From Ancylobacter sp. WKF20 (GTDB lineage Bacteria > Pseudomonadota > Alphaproteobacteria > Rhizobiales > Xanthobacteraceae), in the NCBI RefSeq assembly GCF_029760895.1, contig NZ_CP121679.1, positions 186,001 through 250,000 on the forward strand: a stretch of DNA of 64,000 nucleotides. The letters are read 5' to 3'. The translations under genes and the position numbers were made by a program. The notes beneath the pieces were generated by a model, which saw only the letters and a program-made list of their open reading frames with translations, did not search any database and was not told the DNA's origin. Positions 44,644 through 53,654 of this stretch are shown piece by piece (the first letter of the stretch is position 1; every line of letters begins with the position of its first letter).

Positions 44644-47007
44644 CTAGCTCGCCGCCGCCTCGCTCTCCACCTGTTGCAGGAGGTCGTTGGCGGCGCGGGC
44701 CCGCGCGCTTGCCGCCGCCGCGCCGGCCAGTTCCGGGGCGGCGAGCGACTGCACCGCCACCGTGTTGTTGGCGAATTCGATGCCCTGCTGCGGCAGCTGG
44801 AAGATCATCCGCTTGATCGCCTCGCGCCGCACCACGGTCGGCTTGTTCGGCCGCACGGTGAACTTGAAGCGCACGATGAGCGCAGTGTCGTCGATATCGG
44901 CCACGCCCTGCATCTTCAGCGGCATCAGGAACTCGTCCTTCAGCTCGGGATCCTCCGCCATTTCGAGGCCGATCTTCTTCACCGTCTTGCGCAGCTTTTC
45001 GAGATCGGTGTCGCGGGTGAAGCGCAGGTTGAACTTCATCGTCGTCCAGTCGCGGCTGAAATTCGTCACCTGCCCGAGCTGGCCGAAGGGGACGGTGTAG
45101 ATCTGGCCGTTCTGGTGGCGCAGCTTGAGCGAGCGCAGGGTGAAGCCTTCCACCGTGCCCTTGGCCCGGCCGCAATCAATGTACTCGCCGACGCGGAAGG
45201 CATCGTCCACCAGGTAGAACACGCCCGACACGATGTCCTTCACCAGCGTCTGGCTACCGAAGGAGATGGCGAGGCCGATGATGGAGGCGCCGGCGATCAG
45301 CGGCGTCACGTCGATGCCGATCTGGCTCAGCAGCGTCAGGCCGGCGAGGATGATGATGACGAGGGTCAACGTCACTCGCAGCAGCGGCATCAGCGTGCTC
45401 ATGCGCGAGGCCGGAGCTTCCGCGCTATCCTCCGCCTCGAAGCCGCCCGAGGATGGCCGCTTACCGCCGTGCAGGCTGGTGACATACTCGACCGCCTGCC
45501 ACGCGCAATAGGCGCCGAGCAGGATGCCCCCGCCCGGCAGGGCGGCGCTGGCAAAGGCGTTGTAGCGGCTGTTGTCCATCATGCCGATGCCATAGACCAG
45601 CCAGATGCGCACGGTGAGCGAGGTCGCCACCAGCAGCACGGCGATGCGGATGCAGCGCATGATCGCCTCGACCAGCCGCTCGCGCGCCTCCGAGCGCTCG
45701 CCCTCGGCTGGCGGCTCGCCCTCGGCCTCGCTGGCTACGGTCTGCACCCGCATCATCCGGCAGATCTTGTCCATGAAGGATTCGATGGCGATGAGGCCGA
45801 TCAGCACGTCCATCGTCATCAGGATGGCGAGGTGGATGCCCTCGAGCGAGGTCAGCGCACCATAGACGCGGGCCATGCCGAGCAGGAGGAAGATCGGGAT
45901 GGCGAGCGCCAGCCACCAGCGCGACAGGATCGACACCATCGGGCCGGGCTGGCCGGTCTGGGTCAGCCCGTGCAGCCATTTGGCGACGGGCTCGCGAATG
46001 GCGATGGCGGTGGCGATCAGCAGGCTGGTCAGCAGCGCCGTGTTCACCAGCATGGCGCAGGCGATCACCAGAGGCGGCGACTGCATGCCTTCGAGGATGC
46101 GGCGTATATCGGCGAGCACGATGGCGGTGAGGATGACCACCGCCGTCCAGCGGTAGACCTTGAGCGCCTCGGCATCGCTGATGGCGGCGAGCCGCGCCTG
46201 CGGCAGATTCGGGCGCAGGGCGATGCGGAAGACCAGCAGGTAGAGCCGCCAGTAGAACACGCTGGTCAGCACGAGGTAGCCGAAGCGCGCCTGCGGCTCG
46301 GTGCCGGCGAACAGGCTCACCACGAAGCCGTGGGTGACCAGCCACATGCCGGTGAGCACGAGGATGTCGAGCCCGATCAGCGCCGAGAGCGCCCAGATCG
46401 ACGCGGTGCCCTCGATGCGGCCGCCGAGGTAGCGGCGCGCCGGGCGCAAGGCGAGGCGCAGCAGCGCTTCGGTGCCGAGCGCGGCGGCGACGCAGGCCAG
46501 CAGCAGCAGCAAATAGCGGCCGGGCTCGCGCCCGCCATTCAGCTCCGGCCCGAGGATCATCGGGATGCGGGCGGTGTGCTCCACCAGAGCGGGGAATTGC
46601 TGCAGCGCGGCGTCGCCCTTCTCCACCACATCGATGAACACCTCGCTGAGCGGCTCCTCCATCTCCATGTTCATGGCCATGGGCGGGGTGCCAGCCGGTG
46701 TGCCGCCTGCCGATGGGGCGGGCGCCGCCGATGCGGGTGCCGCATTGTGCGCCGGTGCGGCGGGGCTCGCGGCGGCGGGTTTCGCGGCTGTGCCGGGTAC
46801 GGCCCCTTCCGCCTTCAGCCGTTCCGCCACCGCCTTGGAGAGGGCATCGACGAGCTGGTCGAATTGCTGCGGGCTGATCGGCAGCGGCGTTGTTGCGGGG
46901 GCGGGTGCCGGCGTGGCGGTCTGGGCGCGCGCGGGCAGGCTCATCGCCGTCAGCAGGGAGAGGACGAGCAAAGCAGGCAGGAGACGGAAACGCACGAAAA
47001 CGCTCAT
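44644..47007 (-). CDS. large MscS-family mechanosensitive ion channel
   Basis: This 787-residue inner-membrane channel has a signal peptide (LLPALLVLSLLTAMSLPARAQ) and an Ala/Pro-rich periplasmic domain to about residue 140. Many TM helices follow, then an MscS core near the C-terminus: IGIDVTPLIAGASIIGLAIS, FGSQTLVKDIVSGVFYLVDD and FRVGEYIDCGRAKGTVEGF. A cytoplasmic beta/alpha vestibule ends in an Ala/Arg-rich tail. Long MscS homologues like this gate on membrane tension and protect against hypo-osmotic shock. The extra periplasmic/TM part is typical of MscK/YbdG-like forms. Confidence 0.92.
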   Translation of the reverse strand: MSVFVRFRLLPALLVLSLLTAMSLPARAQTATPAPAPATTPLPISPQQFDQLVDALSKAVAERLKAEGAVPGTAAKPAAASPAAPAHNAAPASAAPAPSAGGTPAGTPPMAMNMEMEEPLSEVFIDVVEKGDAALQQFPALVEHTARIPMILGPELNGGREPGRYLLLLLACVAAALGTEALLRLALRPARRYLGGRIEGTASIWALSALIGLDILVLTGMWLVTHGFVVSLFAGTEPQARFGYLVLTSVFYWRLYLLVFRIALRPNLPQARLAAISDAEALKVYRWTAVVILTAIVLADIRRILEGMQSPPLVIACAMLVNTALLTSLLIATAIAIREPVAKWLHGLTQTGQPGPMVSILSRWWLALAIPIFLLLGMARVYGALTSLEGIHLAILMTMDVLIGLIAIESFMDKICRMMRVQTVASEAEGEPPAEGERSEARERLVEAIMRCIRIAVLLVATSLTVRIWLVYGIGMMDNSRYNAFASAALPGGGILLGAYCAWQAVEYVTSLHGGKRPSSGGFEAEDSAEAPASRMSTLMPLLRVTLTLVIIILAGLTLLSQIGIDVTPLIAGASIIGLAISFGSQTLVKDIVSGVFYLVDDAFRVGEYIDCGRAKGTVEGFTLRSLKLRHQNGQIYTVPFGQLGQVTNFSRDWTTMKFNLRFTRDTDLEKLRKTVKKIGLEMAEDPELKDEFLMPLKMQGVADIDDTALIVRFKFTVRPNKPTVVRREAIKRMIFQLPQQGIEFANNTVAVQSLAAPELAGAAAASARARAANDLLQQVESEAAAS

Positions 47008-47126
47008 GGGACGCGCCGCAACAGGCCACCGGGATGGCGGCCGCCAGAGAATACGGGCCTTGCCGGCACTATGTTACGCGGCGTCGGGAGCGTCCATCAG
47101 GATTTGGCCCATCCGTAAGCGTTCGC

Positions 47127-47939
47127 TCACGCGCCGGTGGCGAGCTTGAGGTCGGTGAGTTCCGCCGGCGAGAAGTAGAACAGCCGCTCCGGCGGGGTCT
47201 CCATGGCGTGGATCCACACGCGCGGATCGACGCCCATCGCCACCAGATGGCGCTGGCATTCGGCGGAGACGCGCTGGGCGCTCGCCATGCCGGTATCGGC
47301 GGCGTTGCCGCCGGTTGAGACGGCGAAGACCTGATGCACGCCGATCGATGCTCCCGCCTTGGCGAGCCGCCGCACCCCGCCGGCGAAGACCAGCGGGCAG
47401 GAGGAGGCGCAATGCGCGTCCGCCGGCACTTCCGTGGCGAATCCCTTCTCGCGGATCAGCCGGCCCATGGCGAGCGCGTCGCTTACCGAGCCGCCGGGCG
47501 AGTTCAGCACCACGGTGGTCACATAGGCGCCGCGCTTTTCCACCTCGGCGGCGAAGCGCTCCGCCGTGCCGGGCGTGATGGTGCCGCGCGCCTCCAGCCG
47601 CCCGCCGGCCACCAGCTCCAGCGTCATCGCCTGGCGCAGGTCGGCCTGCGGCGCCGGGCGGGTGCGTTCCTTCTGCGCCGGATCGACGCCGGGGCGGGCC
47701 GAGGGCAGGAAGGGCGCCGCGTCCGGCTGCTCGCCCGGCAGCAGAGCGGGTGGCGGGGCCTTGGCGGCCTGCTCCGCGCGGTCATAGGCATCCCATCCGA
47801 TCACCGCGAGGCTCAGCACGATGAGCGTGCGGAACACCGCGCGCAGCACCGTCTCGTCCGGCCGCGCGCCGAGAAGGCGCCGCCAGAGCGGGGCCGGTGC
47901 CGCCGCCGGGTCGGCTGGGGCCATTCCTTGCGCGCTCAC
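47127..47939 (-). CDS. membrane-anchored ClpP-like protein (COG3904-type)
   Basis: This 270-residue protein has one N-terminal TM (about residues 31-49) and a ClpP/crotonase-like domain. The oxyanion loop VVLNSPGGSVSDALAMG is at 143-159, a likely nucleophile Ser in HCASSCPLVFAGG (S179 or S180, flanked by C177/C181) and His in ASIGVHQVF (H202). This order matches ClpP Gly-Gly, Ser, His. Topology predicts an N-in, periplasmic catalytic domain. It overlaps the upstream membrane-protein gene by 4 bp. Substrate unknown. Protease activity is inferred, not proven. Confidence 0.78.
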   Translation of the reverse strand: MSAQGMAPADPAAAPAPLWRRLLGARPDETVLRAVFRTLIVLSLAVIGWDAYDRAEQAAKAPPPALLPGEQPDAAPFLPSARPGVDPAQKERTRPAPQADLRQAMTLELVAGGRLEARGTITPGTAERFAAEVEKRGAYVTTVVLNSPGGSVSDALAMGRLIREKGFATEVPADAHCASSCPLVFAGGVRRLAKAGASIGVHQVFAVSTGGNAADTGMASAQRVSAECQRHLVAMGVDPRVWIHAMETPPERLFYFSPAELTDLKLATGA

Positions 47940-49228
47940 TCCTTGCGCACCCCACGGCCGGGTTGCAGGGGTGTCACGGTGGAGGGGACGAGTGCCGCTT
48001 CAGTCTCTGCAAGCTCAGTTTCGCGATCCGATTTCGCTGTTTCGTCCCCCGCGACGCCTTCCTCGTTCTTCACCTCGCGCAGCAGCCGCATGGCGGTGAT
48101 GAGCTGGGCGGCGGTCATGGTCTCGGCATCGGCCGGCGCGTCCTCGCGGCGCAGCGCGGCATGGACGACGCAGAGCGCCAGCACCAGCACGGCGGGCAGG
48201 AGGTCGATGGAGATAGCGCCGGCCCAGCTCGGCAGGAAGTCGCCGGCATAGCGCAGCACCGCCTCCGCGGTGGAAAGCGGCTGGAAGCGTGCGGGCTCGA
48301 CCGGCCCCGAGCCGATGATCTCATCCGCCGCTTGCGACAGCGCGCGCGCCTGCACGGCCACCGCCCGCTCGACATTGCCGACGACGGCGTTCTGCCGGCC
48401 GGCGAGGTCGGCGTTGCGCCCATCCGCCGCCGGGGCGATGAAGCCGCGCGCCATGTCGTCCGCCGCGCGCCTCACCGCCGGCGCCATGGAGCTCTGTTCC
48501 ATCGCCGCGATGGTGCCGACGAGCCGCAGCGCTTCCGCGCCGAAGGCATCGCTGCGCTCCTTGATCGGGCCGCTGCCAGAGACCATCTCGCGCATCTTGG
48601 CGATCTGCGCGCTGCCCTCGGCATAAAGCTGGCGGGTGCGCTCGCCGCTCTCGGTGAGCTGGCGGCCGAGATCGTCGAGCTGGCTGGACATCTGGGTGAG
48701 CAGCTGCACCACCGTGCCCGAGCCGCCCGTGCCGGTGAGCGCGCCGGAACGCTCGGCTTCGGCAAGGCGGGCAAAGCGGGTTGAGGCAAGTTGGATGTCC
48801 GGGGTGAGGCTCTGCGCCCCGAGCGCGCGGTTATGCGCCGCGTCGAGATCGCGCGTGTAGTCCTGCAGCGTCACGGCGAGATGCTGCTCGATGGCCGCCG
48901 AGCCGGCCAGCGCCGCCGCGTTGAGCCAGGACGACATGGCGACGATCATCAGCGAGCCGAGCAGCATGGCGCCGGTGAGCCAGACCCGGCTCGCCGTATC
49001 CCGCACATGCGGCAGGAAGGTCAGCAGCATGGTCCAGAAGGCGTAGATCGCCACCGAGACGGCGGTCGAATAGATCAGCGCGGCGAAGACGGTGATGACC
49101 GGCGAGCCGTCGAGCAGGTCGCGCACGCCGAGATAGGTGTAGACGCCGGAGGCGAGCGCCAGAACGCCGAGCGTGACGCGCATGGTCACATCGAGCCCGG
49201 CAACGCCGGCACGCAGCGTGGAAGCCAT
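47936..49228 (-). CDS. uncharacterised membrane protein with long helical soluble domain
   Basis: This 430-residue protein has no recognised family. Hydrophobic segments lie at about residues 17-34, 44-72, 84-108 and 336-357. Between the third and fourth is a helical region of some 225 residues rich in Ala/Gln/Glu, including a possible coiled coil (QLLTQMSSQLDDLGRQLTES). A charged Glu/Asp-rich C-terminal tail follows the last TM. I preferred ATG 49228; the frame extends 11 codons further to a TTG. It overlaps the ClpP-like gene by 4 bp, so the two are expected to be made together. Confidence 0.7.
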   Translation of the reverse strand: MASTLRAGVAGLDVTMRVTLGVLALASGVYTYLGVRDLLDGSPVITVFAALIYSTAVSVAIYAFWTMLLTFLPHVRDTASRVWLTGAMLLGSLMIVAMSSWLNAAALAGSAAIEQHLAVTLQDYTRDLDAAHNRALGAQSLTPDIQLASTRFARLAEAERSGALTGTGGSGTVVQLLTQMSSQLDDLGRQLTESGERTRQLYAEGSAQIAKMREMVSGSGPIKERSDAFGAEALRLVGTIAAMEQSSMAPAVRRAADDMARGFIAPAADGRNADLAGRQNAVVGNVERAVAVQARALSQAADEIIGSGPVEPARFQPLSTAEAVLRYAGDFLPSWAGAISIDLLPAVLVLALCVVHAALRREDAPADAETMTAAQLITAMRLLREVKNEEGVAGDETAKSDRETELAETEAALVPSTVTPLQPGRGVRKE

Positions 49229-49396
49229 GGGGAGGGTCCGCCATCCGAGGAATTTCCTCAATCAGGCCCGTGCTTTGCGCCGGGAATGTGACCTTGCGGA
49301 AGGTATCCGGCGACCGAAATTGCGCCCGCAGCGTGCGGTAGTGGACGCTGGCGGTGCCCGATTGTGGCGAAGCGGTGCCTAGCACCTGCCAACGAA

Positions 49397-49426
49397 AAGG
49401 CCGCCCCGGTTTCCTGGCGCGGCCTT
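49397..49426 (-). terminator. rho-independent terminator of malate synthase G gene
   Basis: AAGGCCGC (49397-49404) pairs with GCGGCCTT (49419-49426). On the minus strand the stem is followed by TTTTCGTTGG, and it lies 45 bp past the malate synthase stop. Confidence 0.8.
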
Positions 49427-49470
49427 CCCGATTGGTGGTCTTGCGCGGTGTCCCGCCTGTCCTTGCGCTG

Positions 49471-51648
49471 TCAGGCGGCGGCGGCCTGCGCCTGCTTGGC
49501 CTGCCGGCGGCGCTGGGTCAGGATGAACTCGGTATAGCCATTGGGCTGCGTCAGCCCCTCGAAGACGAGGTCGCGCGCGGCGCGGAAGGCGAAGCCGTCA
49601 AAGGCCGGCGCCATCGGCGTGTAGTGGGGATCGCCGGCATTCTGCTTGTCGACCACCTGCGCCATGCGGCGGAAGGTTTCCTCCACCTGCTCCTCGGTGA
49701 CGACGCCGTGCAGCAGCCAGTTGGCGACGTGCTGGGAGGAGATGCGCAGCGTCGCGCGGTCTTCCATGAGCCCGACATCGTGAATGTCCGGCACCTTCGA
49801 GCAGCCGACGCCCTGGTCGATCCAGCGCACGACATAGCCGAGGATGCCCTGGATGTTGTTGTCCAGCTCCTGCTGCACCGCCGCCGGCTCCCAATTGCCG
49901 CGATCGACCACCGGGATGATCAGGATATCGCGGCGCGAGGCCGGGGTGCGGGCGCGCAGTTCGTCCTGCCGGGCGAACACATCGACCTTGTGATAGTGCA
50001 GCGCGTGCAGCGTCGCCGCGGTGGGCGAGGGCACCCAGGCGGTGTTGGCGCCGGCGAGCGGGTGGGCGACCTTCTGGGCGAGCATGTCCGCCATGCGGTC
50101 GGGCATCGCCCACATGCCCTTGCCGATCTGGCCATGGCCGTCGAGATGGGCGGCGAGGCCCGCATCGACATTGTTGTCCTCATAGGCCTTGATCCAGGCC
50201 TGCGCGCGCATCTCGTTCTTGCGCACCATCGGCCCGACCTGCATCGAGGTGTGGATCTCGTCGCCGGTGCGGTCGAGGAAGCCGGTATTGATGAACACCA
50301 CCCGCTCGCGGGCCGCGCGGATCGAGGCGGCGAGGTTGACGCTGGTGCGGCGCTCCTCGTCCATGATGCCGATCTTCAGCGTGTTGGAGTCGAGGCCCAG
50401 CATCTGTTCGACGCGGGCGAACAGGTCGACGGCGAGTTCGACCTCCTCCGGCCCGTGCATCTTCGGCTTGACGATATAGACCGAGCCGGTGCGGCTGTTC
50501 TTCACCGCGCTCTCGCCCTTGAGGTCGTGCAGCGCGATCAGCGTCGTCACCGCCGCGTCGAGGATCGATTCCGGGATCTCGTTTCCGGCCGCATCGAGCA
50601 CCGCGTCGGTCATCATGTGCTGGCCGACATTGCGCACCAGCATCAGGCTGCGGCCGTGCAAGGTGAGGCTGCCGCCATCGGGCGCGGCATAGCTGCGGTC
50701 GCCCGCGAGGCGGCGCTCGATGATCTCCTTGCCCTTGGCGACATCGGCGCTGAGCGTGCCCTTCATGAGGCCGAGCCAGTTGCGATAGACCAGCACCTTG
50801 TCCTCGGCGTCCACCGCCGCGACGCTGTCCTCGCAATCGACGATGGTGGTCACCGCCGCCTCGATCACGATGTCGGCGATGCCGGCCGGGTCGCTCGCGC
50901 CGATACGGTGGGCGCGGTCGATGACGATGTCGATATGCAGGCCGTGATTGACCAGCAGCACGGAGGAGGGCGCCCCCGCCTCGCCGCGATAACCGGCGAA
51001 TTGCGCGGCGTCCTTCAGCCCGGTGACGGCACCCGAGGCCAGCACGGCCTCCAGCGCCGCGCCGGCGACGCGGTAGGCGGTCACGTCGGCATGGCTGGCG
51101 CCGGCGAGCGGCACGCTCTCGTCGAGGAAGGCGCGGGCGCGCTCGATCACGCGCTGGGCGCGCACCGCGTTGAAGCCATTGGAACGGCTGGCGCCATTGT
51201 CCTCGGGCAGCGCGTCGGTGCCGTAGAGCGCGTCATAGAGGCTGCCCCAGCGCGCATTGGCGGCATTGAGCGCATAGCGCGCATTGGTGACGGGCACGAC
51301 AAGCTGCGGGCCGGGAATGCGGGCGAGCTCGTCATCGACGCGCACGGTCGCGACCTCGAACGGCTCGGGCTCCGGCAGCAGATAGCCGATCTCGGCGAGG
51401 AACACCTCATAGGCGGCGGGATCGACCGGCTTGTTCTTGTGCGCGAGGTGCCAGGCGTCGATCTGCTTCTGCAGTTCGTCGCGCTTGGCGAGCAAGGCGG
51501 CGTTGCGCGGGGCGAATTCGGCCACAAGCGCGGCGAAGCCTTTCCAGAAGGCGGCGGCGTCTACCCCGGTGCCGGGGATCGCTTCGCGCTCGATGAAATC
51601 GACCAGCGCGCTGTCCACTTTCAGGTTGGCGACGTCGGAGTAGCTCAT
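49471..51648 (-). CDS. glcB: malate synthase G
   Basis: Malate synthase G condenses glyoxylate and acetyl-CoA to malate, the second glyoxylate-shunt step. The 725-residue length matches the G isoform. Visible are [16 protein letters not shown], the segment [20 protein letters not shown] (acidic Mg2+ site region), [20 protein letters not shown] and [22 protein letters not shown] chose ATG 51648 with GGGAGG before it. It lies downstream of isocitrate lyase on the same strand, so the two shunt enzymes are encoded together. Confidence 0.97.
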   Translation of the reverse strand: MSYSDVANLKVDSALVDFIEREAIPGTGVDAAAFWKGFAALVAEFAPRNAALLAKRDELQKQIDAWHLAHKNKPVDPAAYEVFLAEIGYLLPEPEPFEVATVRVDDELARIPGPQLVVPVTNARYALNAANARWGSLYDALYGTDALPEDNGASRSNGFNAVRAQRVIERARAFLDESVPLAGASHADVTAYRVAGAALEAVLASGAVTGLKDAAQFAGYRGEAGAPSSVLLVNHGLHIDIVIDRAHRIGASDPAGIADIVIEAAVTTIVDCEDSVAAVDAEDKVLVYRNWLGLMKGTLSADVAKGKEIIERRLAGDRSYAAPDGGSLTLHGRSLMLVRNVGQHMMTDAVLDAAGNEIPESILDAAVTTLIALHDLKGESAVKNSRTGSVYIVKPKMHGPEEVELAVDLFARVEQMLGLDSNTLKIGIMDEERRTSVNLAASIRAARERVVFINTGFLDRTGDEIHTSMQVGPMVRKNEMRAQAWIKAYEDNNVDAGLAAHLDGHGQIGKGMWAMPDRMADMLAQKVAHPLAGANTAWVPSPTAATLHALHYHKVDVFARQDELRARTPASRRDILIIPVVDRGNWEPAAVQQELDNNIQGILGYVVRWIDQGVGCSKVPDIHDVGLMEDRATLRISSQHVANWLLHGVVTEEQVEETFRRMAQVVDKQNAGDPHYTPMAPAFDGFAFRAARDLVFEGLTQPNGYTEFILTQRRRQAKQAQAAAA

Positions 51649-51756
51649 GGACGGTTCCCTCCCGTTCCGAGTTGGGACCGACGCCGAGAACTGACGTCGG
51701 CCGGATTGTGCTATGCGGCGAGTTAGGGTGCGGTGCAATATCGCACATAGTCGGAG

Positions 51757-51790
51757 AGGCGCCCCCGGCAAGATGCCGTTGGGGGCGCCT
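51757..51790 (-). terminator. hairpin between aceA and glcB (possible terminator)
   Basis: AGGCGCCCCC (51757-51766) pairs with GGGGGCGCCT (51781-51790), with inner GGC/GCC pairing. It lies 39 bp after the aceA stop. No T-run follows on the minus strand, so termination may be partial or rho-dependent. Confidence 0.55.
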
Positions 51791-51828
51791 GTCGCATGTC
51801 AGCCTTGCGCGAGGCGGGGCGGACCGGC

Positions 51829-53127
51829 TCAGAACTGCGCGGTCTCGGTGGATTCCTTCATCGCCGTAGTCGAGCTCAGGCCCTCGCTGAGCACGGTGGC
51901 AATGGCGTCGAAGTAGGAGGTGCCGACCTCGCGCTGATGGCGCGTGGCGGTGAAGCCGTCCTTCTCCGCCGCGAACTCGGCTTCCTGCAGCTGCGAATAG
52001 GCGGCCATGCCGTCCTGCCGGTAGCGTCGCGCCAGCTCGAAGGTGGTGAAGCACTGGTTGTGGAAGCCGGCCAGCGTGATGAACTGGTAGCGGTAGCCCA
52101 TCGCCCCCAGCTCGCGCTGGAACGCCTTCATCTGCGCCTTGTCCATGTGCTTGGCCCAGTTGAAGGAGGGCGAGCAATTATAGGCGAGCATCTTGCCCGG
52201 ATGGACCTTGTGCACGCCGTCGGCGAAGCGGCGGGCATCCTCAAGGCTCGGCGTCGAGGTCTCGCACCACAGCAGGTCGGCATAGGGCGCGTAGGCGATG
52301 GCGCGGGCGATGCCGGCCTCGAAGCCGCCCTTGTAGCGGTAGAAGCCTTCGGGCGTGCGCTCGCCGGTGATGAAGGGCCGGTCCGTCTCGTCAATGTCGG
52401 AGGTGATGAGGCGGGCGGATTCGGCGTCGGTGCGCGCCATCAGCACGGTCGGCACGCCCAGCACGTCGGCGGCGAGGCGCGCGGCGTTTAGCGTGCGGAT
52501 GAACTGGCGGGTAGGCACCAGCACCTTGCCGCCGAGATGGCCGCACTTCTTCTCCGAGGCCAGCTGGTCCTCGAAATGCACGGCAGCCGCGCCGGCCTCG
52601 ATCAACGCCTTGGTCAGCTCATAAGCGTTGAGCGGGCCACCGAAGCCGGCCTCGGCATCGGCGATGATCGGCACGAAATAGTCATGCTGCGGCCCGTCAA
52701 TGCCGTCGGCGCGCTCCATGGTCTGGATCTGGTCGGCGCGGGCCAGCGCCTTGTTGAGGCGGCGGACCACGGCGGGGACACTGTCGACCGGGTAGAGGCT
52801 CTGGTCCGGGTACATGTCGCCGGAGGAATTGGCGTCGGCGGCGACCTGCCAGCCGGAGAGATAGATCGCCTCCAGCCCGGCCTTCACCTGCTGGATCGCC
52901 TGCGCGCCGGTATAGGTGCCGAGCGTCGGCACGAAATCCTGGCTCTGCAGCAGCTCCCACAGGCGGCGGGCGCCGTGCTGGGCGAGGGTGTGCTCGAGGC
53001 GCAGCGAGCCGGAGAGACGGTTGACGTCAGCGGGCCCGTAGCTGCGGCGGATGCCGTTCCAGCGTTCCGGCGCCCAGTGCGGCGCGGGGAAGGGGTTGCT
53101 CGGGGTGTCGCGGCGAGTGTCCAGCAT
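51829..53127 (-). CDS. aceA: isocitrate lyase
   Basis: Isocitrate lyase splits isocitrate into succinate and glyoxylate and opens the glyoxylate shunt for growth on acetate/C2 compounds. The 432-residue protein has the catalytic loop [15 protein letters not shown], with [31 protein letters not shown] and the C-terminal [14 protein letters not shown] motifs of the family. I chose ATG 53127 because [18 protein letters not shown] is the natural N-terminus. Upstream sequence is a structured leader. A small ORF and the divergent ScfR/MccR-type regulator lie ahead of it. Confidence 0.96.
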   Translation of the reverse strand: MLDTRRDTPSNPFPAPHWAPERWNGIRRSYGPADVNRLSGSLRLEHTLAQHGARRLWELLQSQDFVPTLGTYTGAQAIQQVKAGLEAIYLSGWQVAADANSSGDMYPDQSLYPVDSVPAVVRRLNKALARADQIQTMERADGIDGPQHDYFVPIIADAEAGFGGPLNAYELTKALIEAGAAAVHFEDQLASEKKCGHLGGKVLVPTRQFIRTLNAARLAADVLGVPTVLMARTDAESARLITSDIDETDRPFITGERTPEGFYRYKGGFEAGIARAIAYAPYADLLWCETSTPSLEDARRFADGVHKVHPGKMLAYNCSPSFNWAKHMDKAQMKAFQRELGAMGYRYQFITLAGFHNQCFTTFELARRYRQDGMAAYSQLQEAEFAAEKDGFTATRHQREVGTSYFDAIATVLSEGLSSTTAMKESTETAQF

Positions 53128-53166
53128 GGGAATGGCCTGCTGTTGAAGGTGAGGAAAGGGGCGAGG

Positions 53167-53205
53167 CGGGCGCGGGGGTTGTGGAGGGGAAAACCCCCGC
53201 GCCCG
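53167..53205 (-). promoter_or_regulatory. strong stem-loop in the aceA leader
   Basis: A perfect 14-bp stem, CGGGCGCGGGGGTT (53167-53180) with AACCCCCGCGCCCG (53192-53205), loop of 11 nt. It lies between the 75-residue ORF and the aceA ATG (40 bp from it) on the expected transcript. It could be an attenuator, a processing/stability element or a partial terminator. No U-tract follows. Confidence 0.65.
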
Positions 53206-53282
53206 GGGTTCCGCCGGGGCGACCGCTTGGCGCGTCATCAAAGCGGATCGGGCGGAAACGCGGCCGGGCAGCCATGGCGGAA

Positions 53283-53510
53283 CTAGCGGGCCCGGCGGGT
53301 ATAGGTCGCGGCCACCAAGGCGCGGCCGTCGAACAGCGACACCGGATCCTGGCCGGGCGCCAGCGCGAGGCGGTGGCGGCCAATGCGGTGGACGATGCTG
53401 TAATCCTGTTCGGCCAGTCCCTGCTCGCGGAACGTCCGGCTGATCTCCTCGGCGGTGCCACCGACGATGGTGACGAATTCCTCGTCGCTGTTGTGCTGGT
53501 GCCGTTGCAT
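53283..53510 (-). CDS. small uncharacterised protein upstream of isocitrate lyase
   Basis: This 75-residue protein begins [27 protein letters not shown] and ends [24 protein letters not shown] ribosome site at ideal spacing supports ATG 53510 and a real gene. The composition (mixed charge, [17 protein letters not shown]) looks like a small folded alpha/beta domain without membrane segments. I do not recognise a family. It would be the first gene of the transcript leading to aceA, starting from the regulatory region shared with the divergent regulator. Confidence 0.7.
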   Translation of the reverse strand: MQRHQHNSDEEFVTIVGGTAEEISRTFREQGLAEQDYSIVHRIGRHRLALAPGQDPVSLFDGRALVAATYTRRAR

Positions 53511-53529
53511 GTCAATTCCTCCCGTCTGG

Positions 53530-53551
53530 GTGTGATGTAAATCTTTCACAC
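53530..53551. promoter_or_regulatory. inverted repeat in the aceA/regulator divergent region
   Basis: GTGTGA-N10-TCACAC (53530-53551), containing TGTAAA. It lies 20 bp upstream of the small ORF start and could be an operator on the aceA side of the divergent promoter region. Confidence 0.5.
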
Positions 53552-53606
53552 TCGACATGGAGGGGCAATAAATATAGCAATATGAGTGTGTTAAGCTGAT
53601 AAGGCT

Positions 53607-53635
53607 TGTAAAGTTTACAGGCCAGTTTTGTAAAC
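53607..53635. promoter_or_regulatory. TGTAAA/TTTACA operator sites upstream of the ScfR/MccR-type regulator
   Basis: TGTAAAGTTTACA (53607-53619) is a perfect palindrome around one central base. A half-site TTTGTAAAC follows at 53627-53635. Related RamB/ScfR-type regulators recognise TTTGC/TTTGT-AAA-like repeats, so these are likely sites for autoregulation and for aceA control. Specific binding is inferred. Confidence 0.6.
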
Positions 53636-53654
53636 CGAGCAAAGGAACGGGACC

